64,000 nt of DNA from NCBI RefSeq assembly GCF_030160295.1, contig NZ_BSOB01000010.1, positions 466,901-530,900 of the forward strand, written 5' to 3'. Both the position numbers and the translations under genes were made by a program. Source of the DNA: Dyella acidisoli (GTDB taxonomy: Bacteria; Pseudomonadota; Gammaproteobacteria; Xanthomonadales; Rhodanobacteraceae). Within the stretch, counting starts at the first letter, position 1. The number at the start of each line of letters is the position of its first letter. The notes below the pieces were generated by a model that did not search any database, was not told the origin of the DNA, and saw only the letters and a program-made list of their open reading frames with translations. This document shows positions 52,205 to 62,234 of this stretch, in pieces.

Positions 52205-53767
52205 TTACTTGGCGCTTTTCAACCACTCAAGGGCGCGCCGCGTCCATGCTTCCGTCTGGCTCGTGTTCCATACGAAGGTCGCCACGCTTTGCGGAGGCAT
52301 CGTGTATTCGAAACGAGTCTGGCCTTGCGCGACCGAGACGGGGTGCGCATCCGTATTACTGTTCACCATCACCAAGACGATCGATCCGTCGGAAGCGTTC
52401 TGGAATGCCACATTAGCGAAGCCCTTGTCGGTCAACGTGGATTCCACCCGAACGGCACCGGGCAAGACGAACCTGCTGAAGTGCGCCAACGCGTAGTATT
52501 CGTCGTTGCGACTCACCGCGCCTGTGCGCGAATCGATCGTAATCACTCCCTTGCAGGCATCACAACCGCCGAAATGCGGGCCGTGTTGCTCATCGAGCGC
52601 CAGGTTCCAGTAAATGACGCCACGAGCCCACTGCCTGATACCTGTGACAAGCAGCTCTCGTGTAAACCAGAGCAGCTCGCCATTTATGCTCGACGCCCAA
52701 TCGCCCCCGGAACACTCGGTGATGTAGGTGTCCTTTGTGGGATACGCACGATGGACGCGACTTTGCGCATACTGGCTGCCGTCATAGCAATGCCAGGCAA
52801 CGCCATCGATATAACCGGATGCATCGGGGGTTGCCAACACGCTCAATGCTTGTTCGGGCTGATTCCAGTTGTGATCCCATTCCAAGATCTGTGTTTTTTG
52901 CTTGCGGCTTGCCAACTTCGGGCCGAGATATTGAGCAACGATGCGCGCTCGCGTAGCCGCAGGCATTTCCATGCCAGGATACGTAATGGGTACGAAGCCG
53001 GGCTCATTCTGCAAAGTCAATGCGAAGATCGGGATGCCATAGCCCAGGTACGTGTCGAGATACTTGACGAGATAGTCCGCATACGTACTTTCGTACTGCG
53101 GCAGCAACTCCCCGCCAATCAGGTTTTCGCTGGTCTTCATCCATGCTGGCGCGCTCCATGGCGATGCGACGATGCGCAGCCCCGGATCGATGGCAAGGAT
53201 CTGGCGCACCGTCGGTACCACGTCGTGCACAGTGGGCGTGACATTGAAATGCAGCAGCTGCGGATCGACCTGGCCGAAAGGAACATCATCCAGGGTATAC
53301 GGCTTCAACGAGAAATCCGAAGCACCAATGGTCAGGCGCATCATGTTCAAGCCAAGATTGGGTGGTGGACCATATAGCTCGTGCAACAAGGCCCTGCGCT
53401 GAAAGAAATTCAGCTTGTTCTGAAGCAACCACGCCGACGAGTCCGTCATAGCCGCACCAAAACCGACCATGGTTTGATACTTCTTCTGGACGTCGATAAC
53501 GATATCGGCCGGCAACGAGCCGCGGGCGGTCATTTCAATGTCGGACTGCTGCTGCAGCTTCAGTCGACGATTTGCCGTGCTCAGCCACAGCTCGACAGTG
53601 GGCGTGACCGGCCGCGTCGAAGGAGTAGCTTTAGGTTTTACTGCGGGTTGCTTGAAGCGTGGCGCATAAAGCGCGGCCAACGTAAGCAGGATGAGCAATG
53701 CGATGACGACGATGACCGTTCGATGGAAATCCAACCTGCGCTCATTCATGGAACGCAGATCACCCAT
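52205..53767 (-). CDS. GH30-type glycoside hydrolase (glucosylceramidase family)
   Basis: Membrane-anchored or secreted beta-glycosidase of 520 residues. An N-terminal helix (VIVVIALLILLTLAALYAP) precedes a Pro/Thr linker. The GH30 barrel has VDFGAAMTDSSAW-like QTMVGFGAAMTDSSAW, LNMMRLTIGASDFSL, SPWSAPAWMK, the acid/base glutamate in LTLQNEPG (near residue 252) and the nucleophile glutamate in YITECSGGDW (near residue 347). A final beta domain follows. The start may be 53749 rather than 53767. Substrates range from glucosylceramide to beta-1,6-glucan. Confidence 0.92.
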   Translation of the reverse strand: MGDLRSMNERRLDFHRTVIVVIALLILLTLAALYAPRFKQPAVKPKATPSTRPVTPTVELWLSTANRRLKLQQQSDIEMTARGSLPADIVIDVQKKYQTMVGFGAAMTDSSAWLLQNKLNFFQRRALLHELYGPPPNLGLNMMRLTIGASDFSLKPYTLDDVPFGQVDPQLLHFNVTPTVHDVVPTVRQILAIDPGLRIVASPWSAPAWMKTSENLIGGELLPQYESTYADYLVKYLDTYLGYGIPIFALTLQNEPGFVPITYPGMEMPAATRARIVAQYLGPKLASRKQKTQILEWDHNWNQPEQALSVLATPDASGYIDGVAWHCYDGSQYAQSRVHRAYPTKDTYITECSGGDWASSINGELLWFTRELLVTGIRQWARGVIYWNLALDEQHGPHFGGCDACKGVITIDSRTGAVSRNDEYYALAHFSRFVLPGAVRVESTLTDKGFANVAFQNASDGSIVLVMVNSNTDAHPVSVAQGQTRFEYTMPPQSVATFVWNTSQTEAWTRRALEWLKSAK

Positions 53768-54004
53768 GGCTCACGTTGCAGCGCACTTGGATCATGAAGC
53801 TTCCTGGTTTCCGCAGAATAGTAGCAAAGTGCTTTTTCTACATGAGAAACGCGCCGTGAGCTAGCCCTGTTTCCGCGGATGATTTCATCGATCACCTCAA
53901 ACATTCTCTCGAATGTTTCGTGTAAGCGATATGGGCATGTTCGTTCTGGGTCGGAAGCAAACATGAGGATCTACCACAAGCTGAGCCGACCGGAGACAGC
54001 TTCT

Positions 54005-54787
54005 TCAAGGCTCAATGACAACATCCTTATCCTCGCCCATTCCATGGTATCCACCGGGAGCGATCACGGTGACGTGCCCTGGATCATCAGCCCGGTAGAC
54101 GTTTGTGTAGATAGAGGTCGCCACCGTTCCTGAGCAGTCGTCGAACGTTAATGTGTTGTCGATCTTCCCACTCGCGATATTAACCAAGCGCAGGTCAACC
54201 ATGGATACCGGGCAGTTTTTCGAGCGCCGATAAACACCCAGCAACATATGATTTTTGGCGTGATGCCACATGGGGATTTCGACAACGCCTTCTAGCAAAG
54301 GACCATTGCTTACGGTGTCATCGAGGCGTCCTACCTGGTTCAAGGCAATGGGGAGGCTCTTCTTGCCATCATTCCATTCGCCGGTCGCACCGTTGTCGGT
54401 AATGGTCAATGTGATGGGACATGGCTGGGGATGCTGCGGTGAACGGGCCGGAACGTGAGGCCCTTCAGCGAACGATGTGGGTTCCAGCGCCTCACACAGC
54501 ACCATTTTTCCATCGGGATTGAGATGGCCCTGCAACGGAATGGGAATGCGATGGGCATCGTAGTAGTAACTTCCGTCGGCGTGATATTGGTTTGGTTGGT
54601 TATGGTCGAGGACGTCGTAGGTTTGCAAGGACACATGGACAGGAAGGCTTCCAATGGTGCCGGCATAGTTTCTGACTTGATACCATCCCGCGTGTGCAGA
54701 TGATGCAACTACCAAAAGCAAATAAGGGGCAAGCCCGAATAGAATGCGTTTTACTGTCATCGGATGGGTCGCTTCAATAATCATCAT
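54005..54787 (-). CDS. Secreted protein of unknown function, second of a homologous pair
   Basis: Protein of about 260 residues with signal peptide (FGLAPYLLLVVASSAHAG). The N-terminal part YAGTIGSLPVHVSLQTYD, then YYYDAHRIPIPLQG, resembles the same region of the upstream neighbour. Cysteines at CEALE, PCPIT and NCPVS suggest disulphides. It overlaps the neighbour by ATGA, so both are co-translated. The start is at 54787 or a few codons on. Function is unknown. Confidence 0.75.
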   Translation of the reverse strand: MMIIEATHPMTVKRILFGLAPYLLLVVASSAHAGWYQVRNYAGTIGSLPVHVSLQTYDVLDHNQPNQYHADGSYYYDAHRIPIPLQGHLNPDGKMVLCEALEPTSFAEGPHVPARSPQHPQPCPITLTITDNGATGEWNDGKKSLPIALNQVGRLDDTVSNGPLLEGVVEIPMWHHAKNHMLLGVYRRSKNCPVSMVDLRLVNIASGKIDNTLTFDDCSGTVATSIYTNVYRADDPGHVTVIAPGGYHGMGEDKDVVIEP

Positions 54788-55914
54788 GGATAGCGGGCTA
54801 GATCAGTGCGGATCGATGCGACATTCGCACGGCCTTTGTCATTCAACATAGGGATGATCTCGGCAAAGGGAACCTGGACTGTACAAGGCCTCATCGATCC
54901 GGCTCCCAGCCAAAAAACAAATCCCTTGGCATCCATGCTGACGTCGATATCGTCACTTACACCCATTGAGTCGTCGCACGCCACAACGTCTTCATCGGAT
55001 TCCTCATCCCGCGCAACGCTCTTTTCCATGTGTCGCCCAATGATCAGTTCCAATGATTTTGTAGCGGTTTTTTTGCCCGAGCCAAACCAGGACCACAAAT
55101 CGGTCATTTTCTCGCCCGTCACGCGGTTCCATAACACGCCTCCGCGTTCGGGAACCTCAGCAGACCCGCACGAACCCGGATAGAAAACCCACGTTGCATA
55201 CACCCAGTGCTCTGTGAGAAAGACGGGTTCCAACTCACCACTGCCTGGACTCTCCGTCGCCGCGCTATCGTTGTTGTCGCCGGATGGGCAATACGTGGGT
55301 GAGTCGGGCATGACGTCGAGAAGGTCTGCATTGATCTTCGCGGTGATCTTGTCTTTCCCTACTAGCCGTATGAGCATGCTAGGACGCTCGTTGCGAAATT
55401 CGTCGGCGTTCATGTAGCTCAGCTTCACGTAGTGGATGCCGCTGACTTTGTCGATTTCCGTGCTGGCCACCGGAAAGTGGATGCCGTCGATAAATGATTT
55501 GTCGCCGCAGTTACCACTATTTCTAACGCGGTTCAGCCGTATCGCAAGCTCCTTGCCATGGCCCGACCAGATGGCGACCAGTCGCTCCGCGTCAGCGGTA
55601 CGTATGGTCCAGACGCTATCAGCCTGATTTTCTTTGTGACCGGGCGACGCTTCCTTGAAGCGAAGTTGCGCAGCATTTACGTCTGGAAGATTCGCTGGGA
55701 CGTAAAGCGACAATCTTATTGGCGTGGCGTGCTTGTCGTAATAGTAGAAACCATACTCCGCCGATGTGTAGCACGCAGTGATCGGCTGCGCCCCCAACGT
55801 TCCCTTCCAAATGCCACTAATCGATGGTGGATTCGCAGCACGCGCATAGCCGGCGCATAAAAACAGCACCAGCATGCCGGTCCATTGTGCAAAGGCGATA
55901 GTGACGCGACTCAT
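54784..55914 (-). CDS. Secreted protein of unknown function, first of a homologous pair
   Basis: Protein of 376 residues with a signal peptide (GMLVLFLCAGYARAAN). Its N-terminal domain GIWKGTLGAQPITACYTS, then YYYDKHATPIRLSLY, matches the second gene. The C-terminal two thirds carry several cysteines and acidic patches (EESDEDVVACDD). The ATG at 55914 is preferred to a TTG three codons upstream. An inhibitor or scavenger role is conceivable because the GxxG...YYYD motif looks like a compact beta-fold, but this is a guess. Confidence 0.72.
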   Translation of the reverse strand: MSRVTIAFAQWTGMLVLFLCAGYARAANPPSISGIWKGTLGAQPITACYTSAEYGFYYYDKHATPIRLSLYVPANLPDVNAAQLRFKEASPGHKENQADSVWTIRTADAERLVAIWSGHGKELAIRLNRVRNSGNCGDKSFIDGIHFPVASTEIDKVSGIHYVKLSYMNADEFRNERPSMLIRLVGKDKITAKINADLLDVMPDSPTYCPSGDNNDSAATESPGSGELEPVFLTEHWVYATWVFYPGSCGSAEVPERGGVLWNRVTGEKMTDLWSWFGSGKKTATKSLELIIGRHMEKSVARDEESDEDVVACDDSMGVSDDIDVSMDAKGFVFWLGAGSMRPCTVQVPFAEIIPMLNDKGRANVASIRTDLARYP

Positions 55915-56141
55915 CTCGTCCAATCCTAGTTAGGTCAGGTAGCCAGCATCTGTCTCGAACAAAAGAATAAATAGCAGCCAAGACCCATAGCATTTGCGAT
56001 CAAGCAGGACGCTGCCGCTTTGGGCGTTCTCATATTTACTACTATCTCTTGGGGATCATAGCGCTGAGCGAGGGCAAGCTCGTGCGGTAGATATGGCGAC
56101 TAGCTGGCACGCGGCACGTGCCCGCGATTCAGCCACTGACG

Positions 56142-57062
56142 CTACTTGGCAAGTGGCGCAAGCCATTGCAGCACCGCACGCGAAAGCTCAACACGCTGAT
56201 CGGAATAGGCATGGTCGGTGGCCAAGTGCGTGGTGCTCACCTGTGTATCGCCTGCTTTCCGAAGCGACGCGGCGAAAGCTTCATTTGCATTCGTAAAGCC
56301 GTCGTCGGATGTGACGATCAACGCTGGTCGGCTCTTAAGCGCATCGACCTTTGACCGGAAGACCCAAGTTGATGCGTGATCCGCCAGCTCTTTGGCAAGT
56401 CCGTCCGCAGTGCATCCGCTGAGTGGGGCCATTCCTTCCGAGGCTAATCCTGCGCTCATGTCATGCAAGGCGGATTGTTGGGAGCCTTGTGCCGACATCT
56501 GCTCAAACACGCCGCCCATGTCAGCTGCCGAGATCATCGCAATTCCTTTGATGGCTGGGTCCGCTGAAGCGGCCTGGACCGTCATGAAGCCGCCCATGCT
56601 GTGTCCCACGAGGACGATGCGTGTCGGATCCAGACGCAGTCGCTTGGCGTTCGCGGGTTGCCGCAGATAGGCAAGCACGGCTGCGGTGTCTTCGATGCCG
56701 TGCGAGAACGAGAAAGCCCCAGACGAACCCCAGGCTCCGCGGTAGTTGAAGTAGACGACGTCCCATCCTGCGCGCCGGATGTCCTGCGCCAAATCCAGAT
56801 TGCGCTCATTCCCCGGGAAGCCGTGCAGAAGAACTACTGTTGGATGTGGCTCGGCGCCTGCCGCAACGTAGACCAAGGCATTCATCTGTGCGCCATGGCT
56901 GGGGATCTGCATGGCTTCCATGGAGGCCCGGTTCTCGGTCTGGGGCTTCTTAACGATGCTCGTTTTGTCTGTTGTCGTTTCTGCATGCGCACAGGCAGGA
57001 GCCAGAGTAAGGCCCACGAACAAACAGGCTGCCAAGAACACAGATGTCATGCAAATCTTCAT
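56142..57062 (-). CDS. Secreted alpha/beta hydrolase
   Basis: Exported serine hydrolase of 306 residues with signal peptide ending CAHAE. The oxyanion loop is LLHGFPGNERN, the nucleophile elbow VLVGHSMGGFMTV, acid likely in TSDDGFTNANE, and histidine in LATDHAYSDQR. YFNYRGAWGSSGAFSF is typical of dipeptidyl-peptidase-like or esterase-like hydrolases. It lies between the unknown pair and the exporter, all on the minus strand but with spaces of over 100 bp. Confidence 0.9.
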   Translation of the reverse strand: MKICMTSVFLAACLFVGLTLAPACAHAETTTDKTSIVKKPQTENRASMEAMQIPSHGAQMNALVYVAAGAEPHPTVVLLHGFPGNERNLDLAQDIRRAGWDVVYFNYRGAWGSSGAFSFSHGIEDTAAVLAYLRQPANAKRLRLDPTRIVLVGHSMGGFMTVQAASADPAIKGIAMISAADMGGVFEQMSAQGSQQSALHDMSAGLASEGMAPLSGCTADGLAKELADHASTWVFRSKVDALKSRPALIVTSDDGFTNANEAFAASLRKAGDTQVSTTHLATDHAYSDQRVELSRAVLQWLAPLAK

Positions 57063-57170
57063 GTAGTCCCCACTAAATGAATAGCCAAGCTTCCACGAAA
57101 ATTTGAATGGAAGCGCGAATGTGTTGCGGGTGCGAGCGTTGGTGCGGGAAAAGGACGCCGATCGGGATTG

Positions 57171-58778
57171 TCATCTATTTCTAGCAGAATCGAACGCTTC
57201 ATGCGTCACATGCTTCCCCTCGATGAGAATCCACGCACTGACTGCACTCAACAGCGCGAGTGCCGAGGAAACTAGCATCACCCGCCGAAAACCTGAAACA
57301 AATGACACGTTCACCGCATGTCTCAATGCGACCACCGTCGCATCCGGATAGCCGCCGGGAATCACCATACCCGCGAGTTTCTGACGTTGCCCCACAACTG
57401 CGGAAACCAACGCTGCCGGTGCATGCAGGCTTTGGAGTTCGGTGTCCAATGTTGCATTGAAAGCCAGATTAAGCATGAGCCCAAACAGCGCGATGGCGAG
57501 CAGAGCCGCTGCGCGCGACACCGCGTTGTTAATGCCTGACGCCGTGCCTGCCAGCTCTTTTCCCACCGCATTCATGACAGTCGTGGTCAGCGGCGCCACC
57601 GTGACACTCATGCCAACGCCGAGCACACAAATAGCGGGAAAGAACGCCTTCCAATAGCCGCTCTCGGTTGAAGATAGCGCGAACATGGCGAATCCGATCG
57701 CCGCTATGGCCGGCCCTGTCACCAGCGGAAGCTTGGAGCCAAACCGGTCTACTAAGCGACCCGTCCAGCGCGACAACAGAAACATGATCGCAATAAACGG
57801 CAGTAACGCGGCGCCTGCTGCGGTGGCGCCATAGCCCTGCACCTGAATCAAGTTCAGTGGCAGAAAGAACAGGCTTCCACCCAGCGCCGCATAGAGCAGC
57901 AACGTCAGCATATTTGCGCCTGCAAAGTTGCGCTCGCGGAAGAGCGTCATGGAAAGCATGGGCGATGCTGCCCGCATCTCGACGCGCACGAATAGCAGTA
58001 GTGCGAAGATGCCGATAGCAGCGGCCATCCAGATCGGAGTTGCCGTCCAGCCACGAGATGGCGCCTCGATGAAAGCGAATACCATTCCCGCCAAGCCAAT
58101 GGTCACCAAGCTGGCACCAAGCGTGTCGATGGGACCAGCATTCGTGCTTCCCTTGCTTTCGGGGACCTTCGCCATGCATATCGCTAGCAGTACGACGCCC
58201 ACAGGCGCGTTGATCAGGAAGGCCCAGGGCCATGAGTAGTGCTCTACGAGAAAGCCCCCGATGACTGGACCGATCGCCGCGGTGATGCCACTGAACGCAG
58301 ACCATGTGCCGATGGCTGCACCGCGTTCTGATTGCGGAAAGGTCGCACTGATCAACGCCAAGCTACCTGGCACCAGCAAGGCCGCGCCAATGCCTTGAAT
58401 GGCGCGAGCAGTAATCAATGGCCCCACTCCAGAGGACAACGCACAACCGATCGACGCCAACATAAATACGCCCGCGCCGATCATGAAAATACGCTTGCGA
58501 CCGAAGCGGTCTCCCAACGCCCCACCTACCAACAGCAGCGAAGCAAGAAACAGAGCATAAGACTCCATCACCCATTGGGCATCTGATGCCGTGGCACCCA
58601 GCGTTCGCTGGATAGTTGGAAGCGCCACGTTAACCACTGTGCCGTCGATGAAAGCAAGGCTGGAACCAAGGATCGCGGCCACAAGCGTCCAATGTCGCGA
58701 TGGCGCCGAACAAGGTACTGCCTTTGCGCCGCTAAGGATCGCACCTTCATCGCAAGGAGGTCTTCCAATCTGGCTCAT
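57171..58778 (-). CDS. DHA2-family MFS drug exporter (EmrB/QacA type)
   Basis: Proton-driven exporter of 535 residues with 14 predicted helices. MFS motif A is GALGDRFGRKRIFMIG, motif C is GPVIGGFLVEHYSWPWAFLINAPVG, and motif D1 is FIDGTVVNVALPTIQRTL in helix 1, as in QacA, EmrB and LfrA. No membrane-fusion or outer-membrane partner is adjacent, so it may be a single-component exporter. The ATG has only a weak ribosome binding site. Confidence 0.93.
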   Translation of the reverse strand: MSQIGRPPCDEGAILSGAKAVPCSAPSRHWTLVAAILGSSLAFIDGTVVNVALPTIQRTLGATASDAQWVMESYALFLASLLLVGGALGDRFGRKRIFMIGAGVFMLASIGCALSSGVGPLITARAIQGIGAALLVPGSLALISATFPQSERGAAIGTWSAFSGITAAIGPVIGGFLVEHYSWPWAFLINAPVGVVLLAICMAKVPESKGSTNAGPIDTLGASLVTIGLAGMVFAFIEAPSRGWTATPIWMAAAIGIFALLLFVRVEMRAASPMLSMTLFRERNFAGANMLTLLLYAALGGSLFFLPLNLIQVQGYGATAAGAALLPFIAIMFLLSRWTGRLVDRFGSKLPLVTGPAIAAIGFAMFALSSTESGYWKAFFPAICVLGVGMSVTVAPLTTTVMNAVGKELAGTASGINNAVSRAAALLAIALFGLMLNLAFNATLDTELQSLHAPAALVSAVVGQRQKLAGMVIPGGYPDATVVALRHAVNVSFVSGFRRVMLVSSALALLSAVSAWILIEGKHVTHEAFDSARNR

Positions 58779-58960
58779 GGGCTTTACCGTAATTGGGATT
58801 CGGCTGAGCTTACTCTGCTATCAGTAGGGGAACCGACGAGAAGGGCGCTCGACGAACGAGAACGATAGAACGCAGCATTTGCCCGCCCTTACGCCCCGTT
58901 TCTACGGCAGCCAGCTTCGCGCGACTATCCTTATAAGCGGATGAGACTGGAGATGCCGCC

Positions 58961-59239
58961 ATGTCCGAGAATACGAAGACTCCACTCGAACACGTCAACG
59001 ACGTCCTTGCGCAACTCAAAGAGATGCGTCATTACGCGAAGAACAACGTCGAAACCCTGACGGCGCAGTGGCTGCTGTTCGATGGCGAACTCAAGAAACT
59101 CAAGCAGAGCGGGCCAATCGAAACGTTGATGACGCGTCAAAGCGAGCTGCACGATGCGCTGGAAGAAGAGATCGCCACGCTTGAGAAACTGGCGGCGACG
59201 CTACAGCCTCCTCCGGAGGAGACTAGCCCTCAGGCTTGA
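58961..59239 (+). CDS. Small coiled-coil protein
   Basis: Protein of 92 residues, largely helical with heptad-like Leu/Ile positions: HVNDVLAQLKEMRHYAKNNVE, LFDGELKKLKQSG and HDALEEEIATLEKLAATL. GGAG precedes the ATG. Its 3' end overlaps the end of the convergent LOG-like gene by 17 nt. No family is recognised. Confidence 0.7.
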   Translation: MSENTKTPLEHVNDVLAQLKEMRHYAKNNVETLTAQWLLFDGELKKLKQSGPIETLMTRQSELHDALEEEIATLEKLAATLQPPPEETSPQA

Positions 59240-59747
59240 TCAAACGCAGCGTGTTGAGCTGACGCTCAAGGGCTTCCATAGAGTCCCAGGGCAAGATGGG
59301 TGAATTTTGCCTTTCGTCGGGCGGATTCTTTGGCAGCCCATCAGACCAGCCACCACAGCCCACAAGCGGTAGCAGTGGCCGGTGATGAAGCCACGCAAAG
59401 CAAACTTCCGAGATGGTGCCGGCACGACCTCCGATGACGATACATGCATCGCCGGCAAGCGCCATGATCAGATTTCTGGCATCGCCCATTCCGCAGGGTA
59501 TGACCACTGTTGCCGGCCAATCCGGCGCAGGCATGTCGGCATCCGTGATGATGCTGACGACCACTCCACCGGCGGCCTTGGCCCGTTCTGCCGCTACACG
59601 TGTCGCGGGACTTCCGCAACCGCTGATCACGGTAACTCCTAAACGAGCGAGTAACTCCCCAGCCTGTCCAGCCAAGTCGTATGCCTTGGACCCCGGCTCT
59701 GCACTTCCCAACACGCAAACTTGAGGCTGGCGAGTTCCACTGAACAT
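59223..59747 (-). CDS. TIGR00725/LOG-like Rossmann protein
   Basis: Protein of 174 residues in the SLOG (lysine-decarboxylase-like) fold. CVLGSAEPGS opens the fold, and the signature is VIGGRAGTISEVCFAWLHHRPLLPL, a variant of the GGxGTxxE motif with Arg-Ala in place of Gly. Relatives include nucleotide-processing LOG enzymes and the TIGR00725 group. It ends over the coiled-coil gene on the other strand by 17 nt. Confidence 0.85.
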   Translation of the reverse strand: MFSGTRQPQVCVLGSAEPGSKAYDLAGQAGELLARLGVTVISGCGSPATRVAAERAKAAGGVVVSIITDADMPAPDWPATVVIPCGMGDARNLIMALAGDACIVIGGRAGTISEVCFAWLHHRPLLPLVGCGGWSDGLPKNPPDERQNSPILPWDSMEALERQLNTLRLIKPEG

Positions 59748-59819
59748 GTCTGTCCTTGTGCTTGGTTCTTTAACTGCTGTGGCTGTTATGGAACGGGAGC
59801 GAACTTTGCCTATTCAACA

Positions 59820-60236
59820 TCACGCCGCAACTTCCCTCGGCCATCTCCACGCATACCGGACGACAAGGACCGTCAGCGCCATCTCAATCACGCCTAGAAC
59901 AATATAAAAAATCCACGCTCCCGGCATGGTGATCAGCATGATTGCGGTGTAGATCACACCAAGAATAATGTTTAGTAGACGATTCGTTCTCGGGGGCAAT
60001 ACCAGTGAAAGGAATACCATGACGCCTGGAATCGCCATCAGAACAGCGACAGGCACCAACGACGATTGACTTGTTGGGCCGATGGGGCCTTGTCCCGCCA
60101 ACATTCCCTTGAGCTGCCCAGGCACATAAAGCCCGAAATAGTCGCCGTAGATGTAGCAAAACATCACCGCTGCCCACAGCGCTGACAGCTTCAGCTTCAC
60201 ATGAACCTTCATGTCTTGCAGCGTGATAGAGCTCAT
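59820..60236 (-). CDS. DUF6326 family membrane protein
   Basis: Membrane protein of 138 residues with four helices. The family opening VKLKLSALWAAVMFCYIYGDYFGLYVPGQLKGMLAG is unmistakable, followed by three hydrophobic stretches. Function is unknown. Confidence 0.88.
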   Translation of the reverse strand: MSSITLQDMKVHVKLKLSALWAAVMFCYIYGDYFGLYVPGQLKGMLAGQGPIGPTSQSSLVPVAVLMAIPGVMVFLSLVLPPRTNRLLNIILGVIYTAIMLITMPGAWIFYIVLGVIEMALTVLVVRYAWRWPREVAA

Positions 60237-60393
60237 ACCCTTTCCCCCGCCTCGACTGAACGGAACGAAGCCTTTTCGTTGCGTCTAACTAATGTGCCGC
60301 GGACGTTTCTGAACTACGCGTGCCAAAAGTACTCCGCTCCAACCGCCATAGGGACAGCGGACTTATGCTTAACGTAGTCACCAACCCATGCGC

Positions 60394-60789
60394 TTAATTT
60401 TCCACTGCAGCCCTGAGTGCTGCCACATCCGCTTTCGACAAGTAGCGTTCGAGCGGTGACGCCGGGTTGGGCGCGTAGAAGTATGCTGTCGCGGTGCCAT
60501 CTTTTGACTCGAATAAGTTCAAGGTGGTCTGTCCGCCGCTTGGATCGCGCATGACAATGGCTAAGGCAATTGGCGCGGGAGGTGTTCCCATCAATCCTCT
60601 CCATCCGGCGTCGTGCGCTTTCATCCACGTCGACAGTCGCGCCACTTCTTGCGGGCTTAACGATCCACCGGAAACTTGAGGGCCATAGACGGACGCCGTT
60701 GCAATGTCGGGCATTTTGATAATCCTGTAGCAACCTGCCAGATCAAGCACTAGCGTAACGATGAGAGCGATTCGCACCATGACACGCAT
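60394..60789 (-). CDS. Putative lipoprotein
   Basis: Protein of 131 residues with a lipobox-like LVLDLAGCYR at about 14-21. The mature domain holds LSPQEVARLSTWMKAHDAGW, PIALAIVMRDPSGGQTTLN and TAYFYAPNPASPLERYLS, resembling small inhibitor-like folds. An AAGGAGGTG ribosome binding site lies before the ATG at 60789; a second ATG follows three codons on. Function is unknown. Confidence 0.75.
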   Translation of the reverse strand: MRVMVRIALIVTLVLDLAGCYRIIKMPDIATASVYGPQVSGGSLSPQEVARLSTWMKAHDAGWRGLMGTPPAPIALAIVMRDPSGGQTTLNLFESKDGTATAYFYAPNPASPLERYLSKADVAALRAAVEN

Positions 60790-60948
60790 AACACCTCCTT
60801 CCTCCCCTTGCGGCTCAAGTCTGAGTCACTCCCGGATCAACACCCCATAAATACGCACAGCATGCTCAGGCAATTTTTTGAGTCACCTACTTTAGTGGCC
60901 TCGATCATGTGATCGCAGACTTCAAACCTGAGCCGCCACCCTGCCTTT

Positions 60949-62157
60949 CTACTTATCTGCCTTTGAATCCTCTGTTTTTGTCGCCAGATCGCGCTCATGC
61001 ACCGCCTTGGCTATCGCTTTCAGCGCGCCCTCGGTACCTTCGCAAGCATCATTGGCCAGTAACACAAAGCCTTCGTGCTGCTTCGGATAGAGTACTACCT
61101 GGCTGGACATGCCGAAGCTTCCGCCACCGTGCCAGATAACGGGCTGACCTTGATCGTTTCCGAGGTTCCAGGCCATGGCATCGCCGTCGTTCGCGTTACC
61201 TATCAAAACCTGGTGGGATAGACGGACGGAGGCATCACTGTCATCCAGTTGCCAGCGGACGTATTTCGCCATGTCCTCGGTGGATGCATACAGCCCCCAC
61301 GCCGCGCCTGCGTTTTGTGGGCGATATGGGGTACCGCGGCCATAGCGGTCGTAGCCGTTGACGAGGCGCGATTGTTCGTTGCTATCCAACATGAAGCCGG
61401 TGGACGCCATTCCCAGCGGTTGCGTGATGTATTGGCGCAACAACTCGTTGAACGGCTTGCCGTATACCTCTTCCACGCCAAGCCCGATCACGAGAAAACC
61501 GGCGTTGGAGTAAACCTGCTTTTCGCCGGGCGCACTACGCAGTTTGGTGTCGTGCAACGCAGCCAGGAACTGCTCGCGGCCGAAGCCCTGGTTGAGGGCG
61601 ACCATGCGAGCGTTGAAGTCGGGCGCATTCTTGTTCGCAAAGAGCGCATCGGTATCGGGGATATCGCGCGGCATACCGGAGTAATGCGTGACTAATGTGC
61701 GCAAGGTGATCGGCTGGCCGCTCCAGGCAAGGTTGCGGTAGTCGCCCGGCAGATCATTGCGGAAGTCACCATTCAAGCTCATGCGGCCGTCGGCGATCGC
61801 TCGCGCTGCCAACGTTGCGGTAAATGTTTTAGTGACCGAGGCCAGCTCGTAGATGCTTCGCGGGGTTGGCTTCTCGGCTTTGCTGCGCGATGTGCTGCCG
61901 TAGTCGTAGAAGTAGGATTGGCCCGCCTCCACCACCGTAATCGAAACGCCAACATGGCAGCGGTTGCGGAAGTAATCGTTGGCTGCCTTGTCAACGGCAA
62001 TATCCAGTGCCGAGTGGCGCGGGTTGTCGCTGGGTATTCCGCTCGCTGCGGCGGATGTGCAAACGGCGGTGGCCAAGTAAAGCAACACCAGAACGCACCC
62101 CATCCACCGCTTGCTTGTCTTCGCAGATTTAGAGCTCTGCGCCATCCGTCGAGGCAT
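60949..62157 (-). CDS. Secreted serine hydrolase (class C beta-lactamase/penicillin-binding fold)
   Basis: Exported protein of 402 residues: signal (WMGCVLVLLYLATAVCTSAAA), then a beta-lactamase-like domain. The nucleophile is in YELASVTKTFTATL (SxxK), the YxN motif is VYSNAGFLVIG, and the third motif is WHGGGSFG. Family members are esterases or peptidases rather than true lactamases, and resistance is not implied. It ends the long minus-strand block. Confidence 0.92.
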   Translation of the reverse strand: MPRRMAQSSKSAKTSKRWMGCVLVLLYLATAVCTSAAASGIPSDNPRHSALDIAVDKAANDYFRNRCHVGVSITVVEAGQSYFYDYGSTSRSKAEKPTPRSIYELASVTKTFTATLAARAIADGRMSLNGDFRNDLPGDYRNLAWSGQPITLRTLVTHYSGMPRDIPDTDALFANKNAPDFNARMVALNQGFGREQFLAALHDTKLRSAPGEKQVYSNAGFLVIGLGVEEVYGKPFNELLRQYITQPLGMASTGFMLDSNEQSRLVNGYDRYGRGTPYRPQNAGAAWGLYASTEDMAKYVRWQLDDSDASVRLSHQVLIGNANDGDAMAWNLGNDQGQPVIWHGGGSFGMSSQVVLYPKQHEGFVLLANDACEGTEGALKAIAKAVHERDLATKTEDSKADK

Positions 62158-62234
62158 AACCGTTCCTTCAATGGGAAGCTGTTGTGGAAGCCGATAAAGA
62201 CATGCAAGCAGCGCGTAAGAACTTCAGCGAAGAC

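Noticed and set aside
52136-53377. 413-residue plus frame opposite GH30
   Set aside because: Antisense shadow of the GH30 gene with intact catalytic motifs.
53746-53964. 72-residue minus frame upstream of GH30
   Set aside because: No ribosome binding site or family; overlaps the GH30 start. Possible remnant, not supportable.
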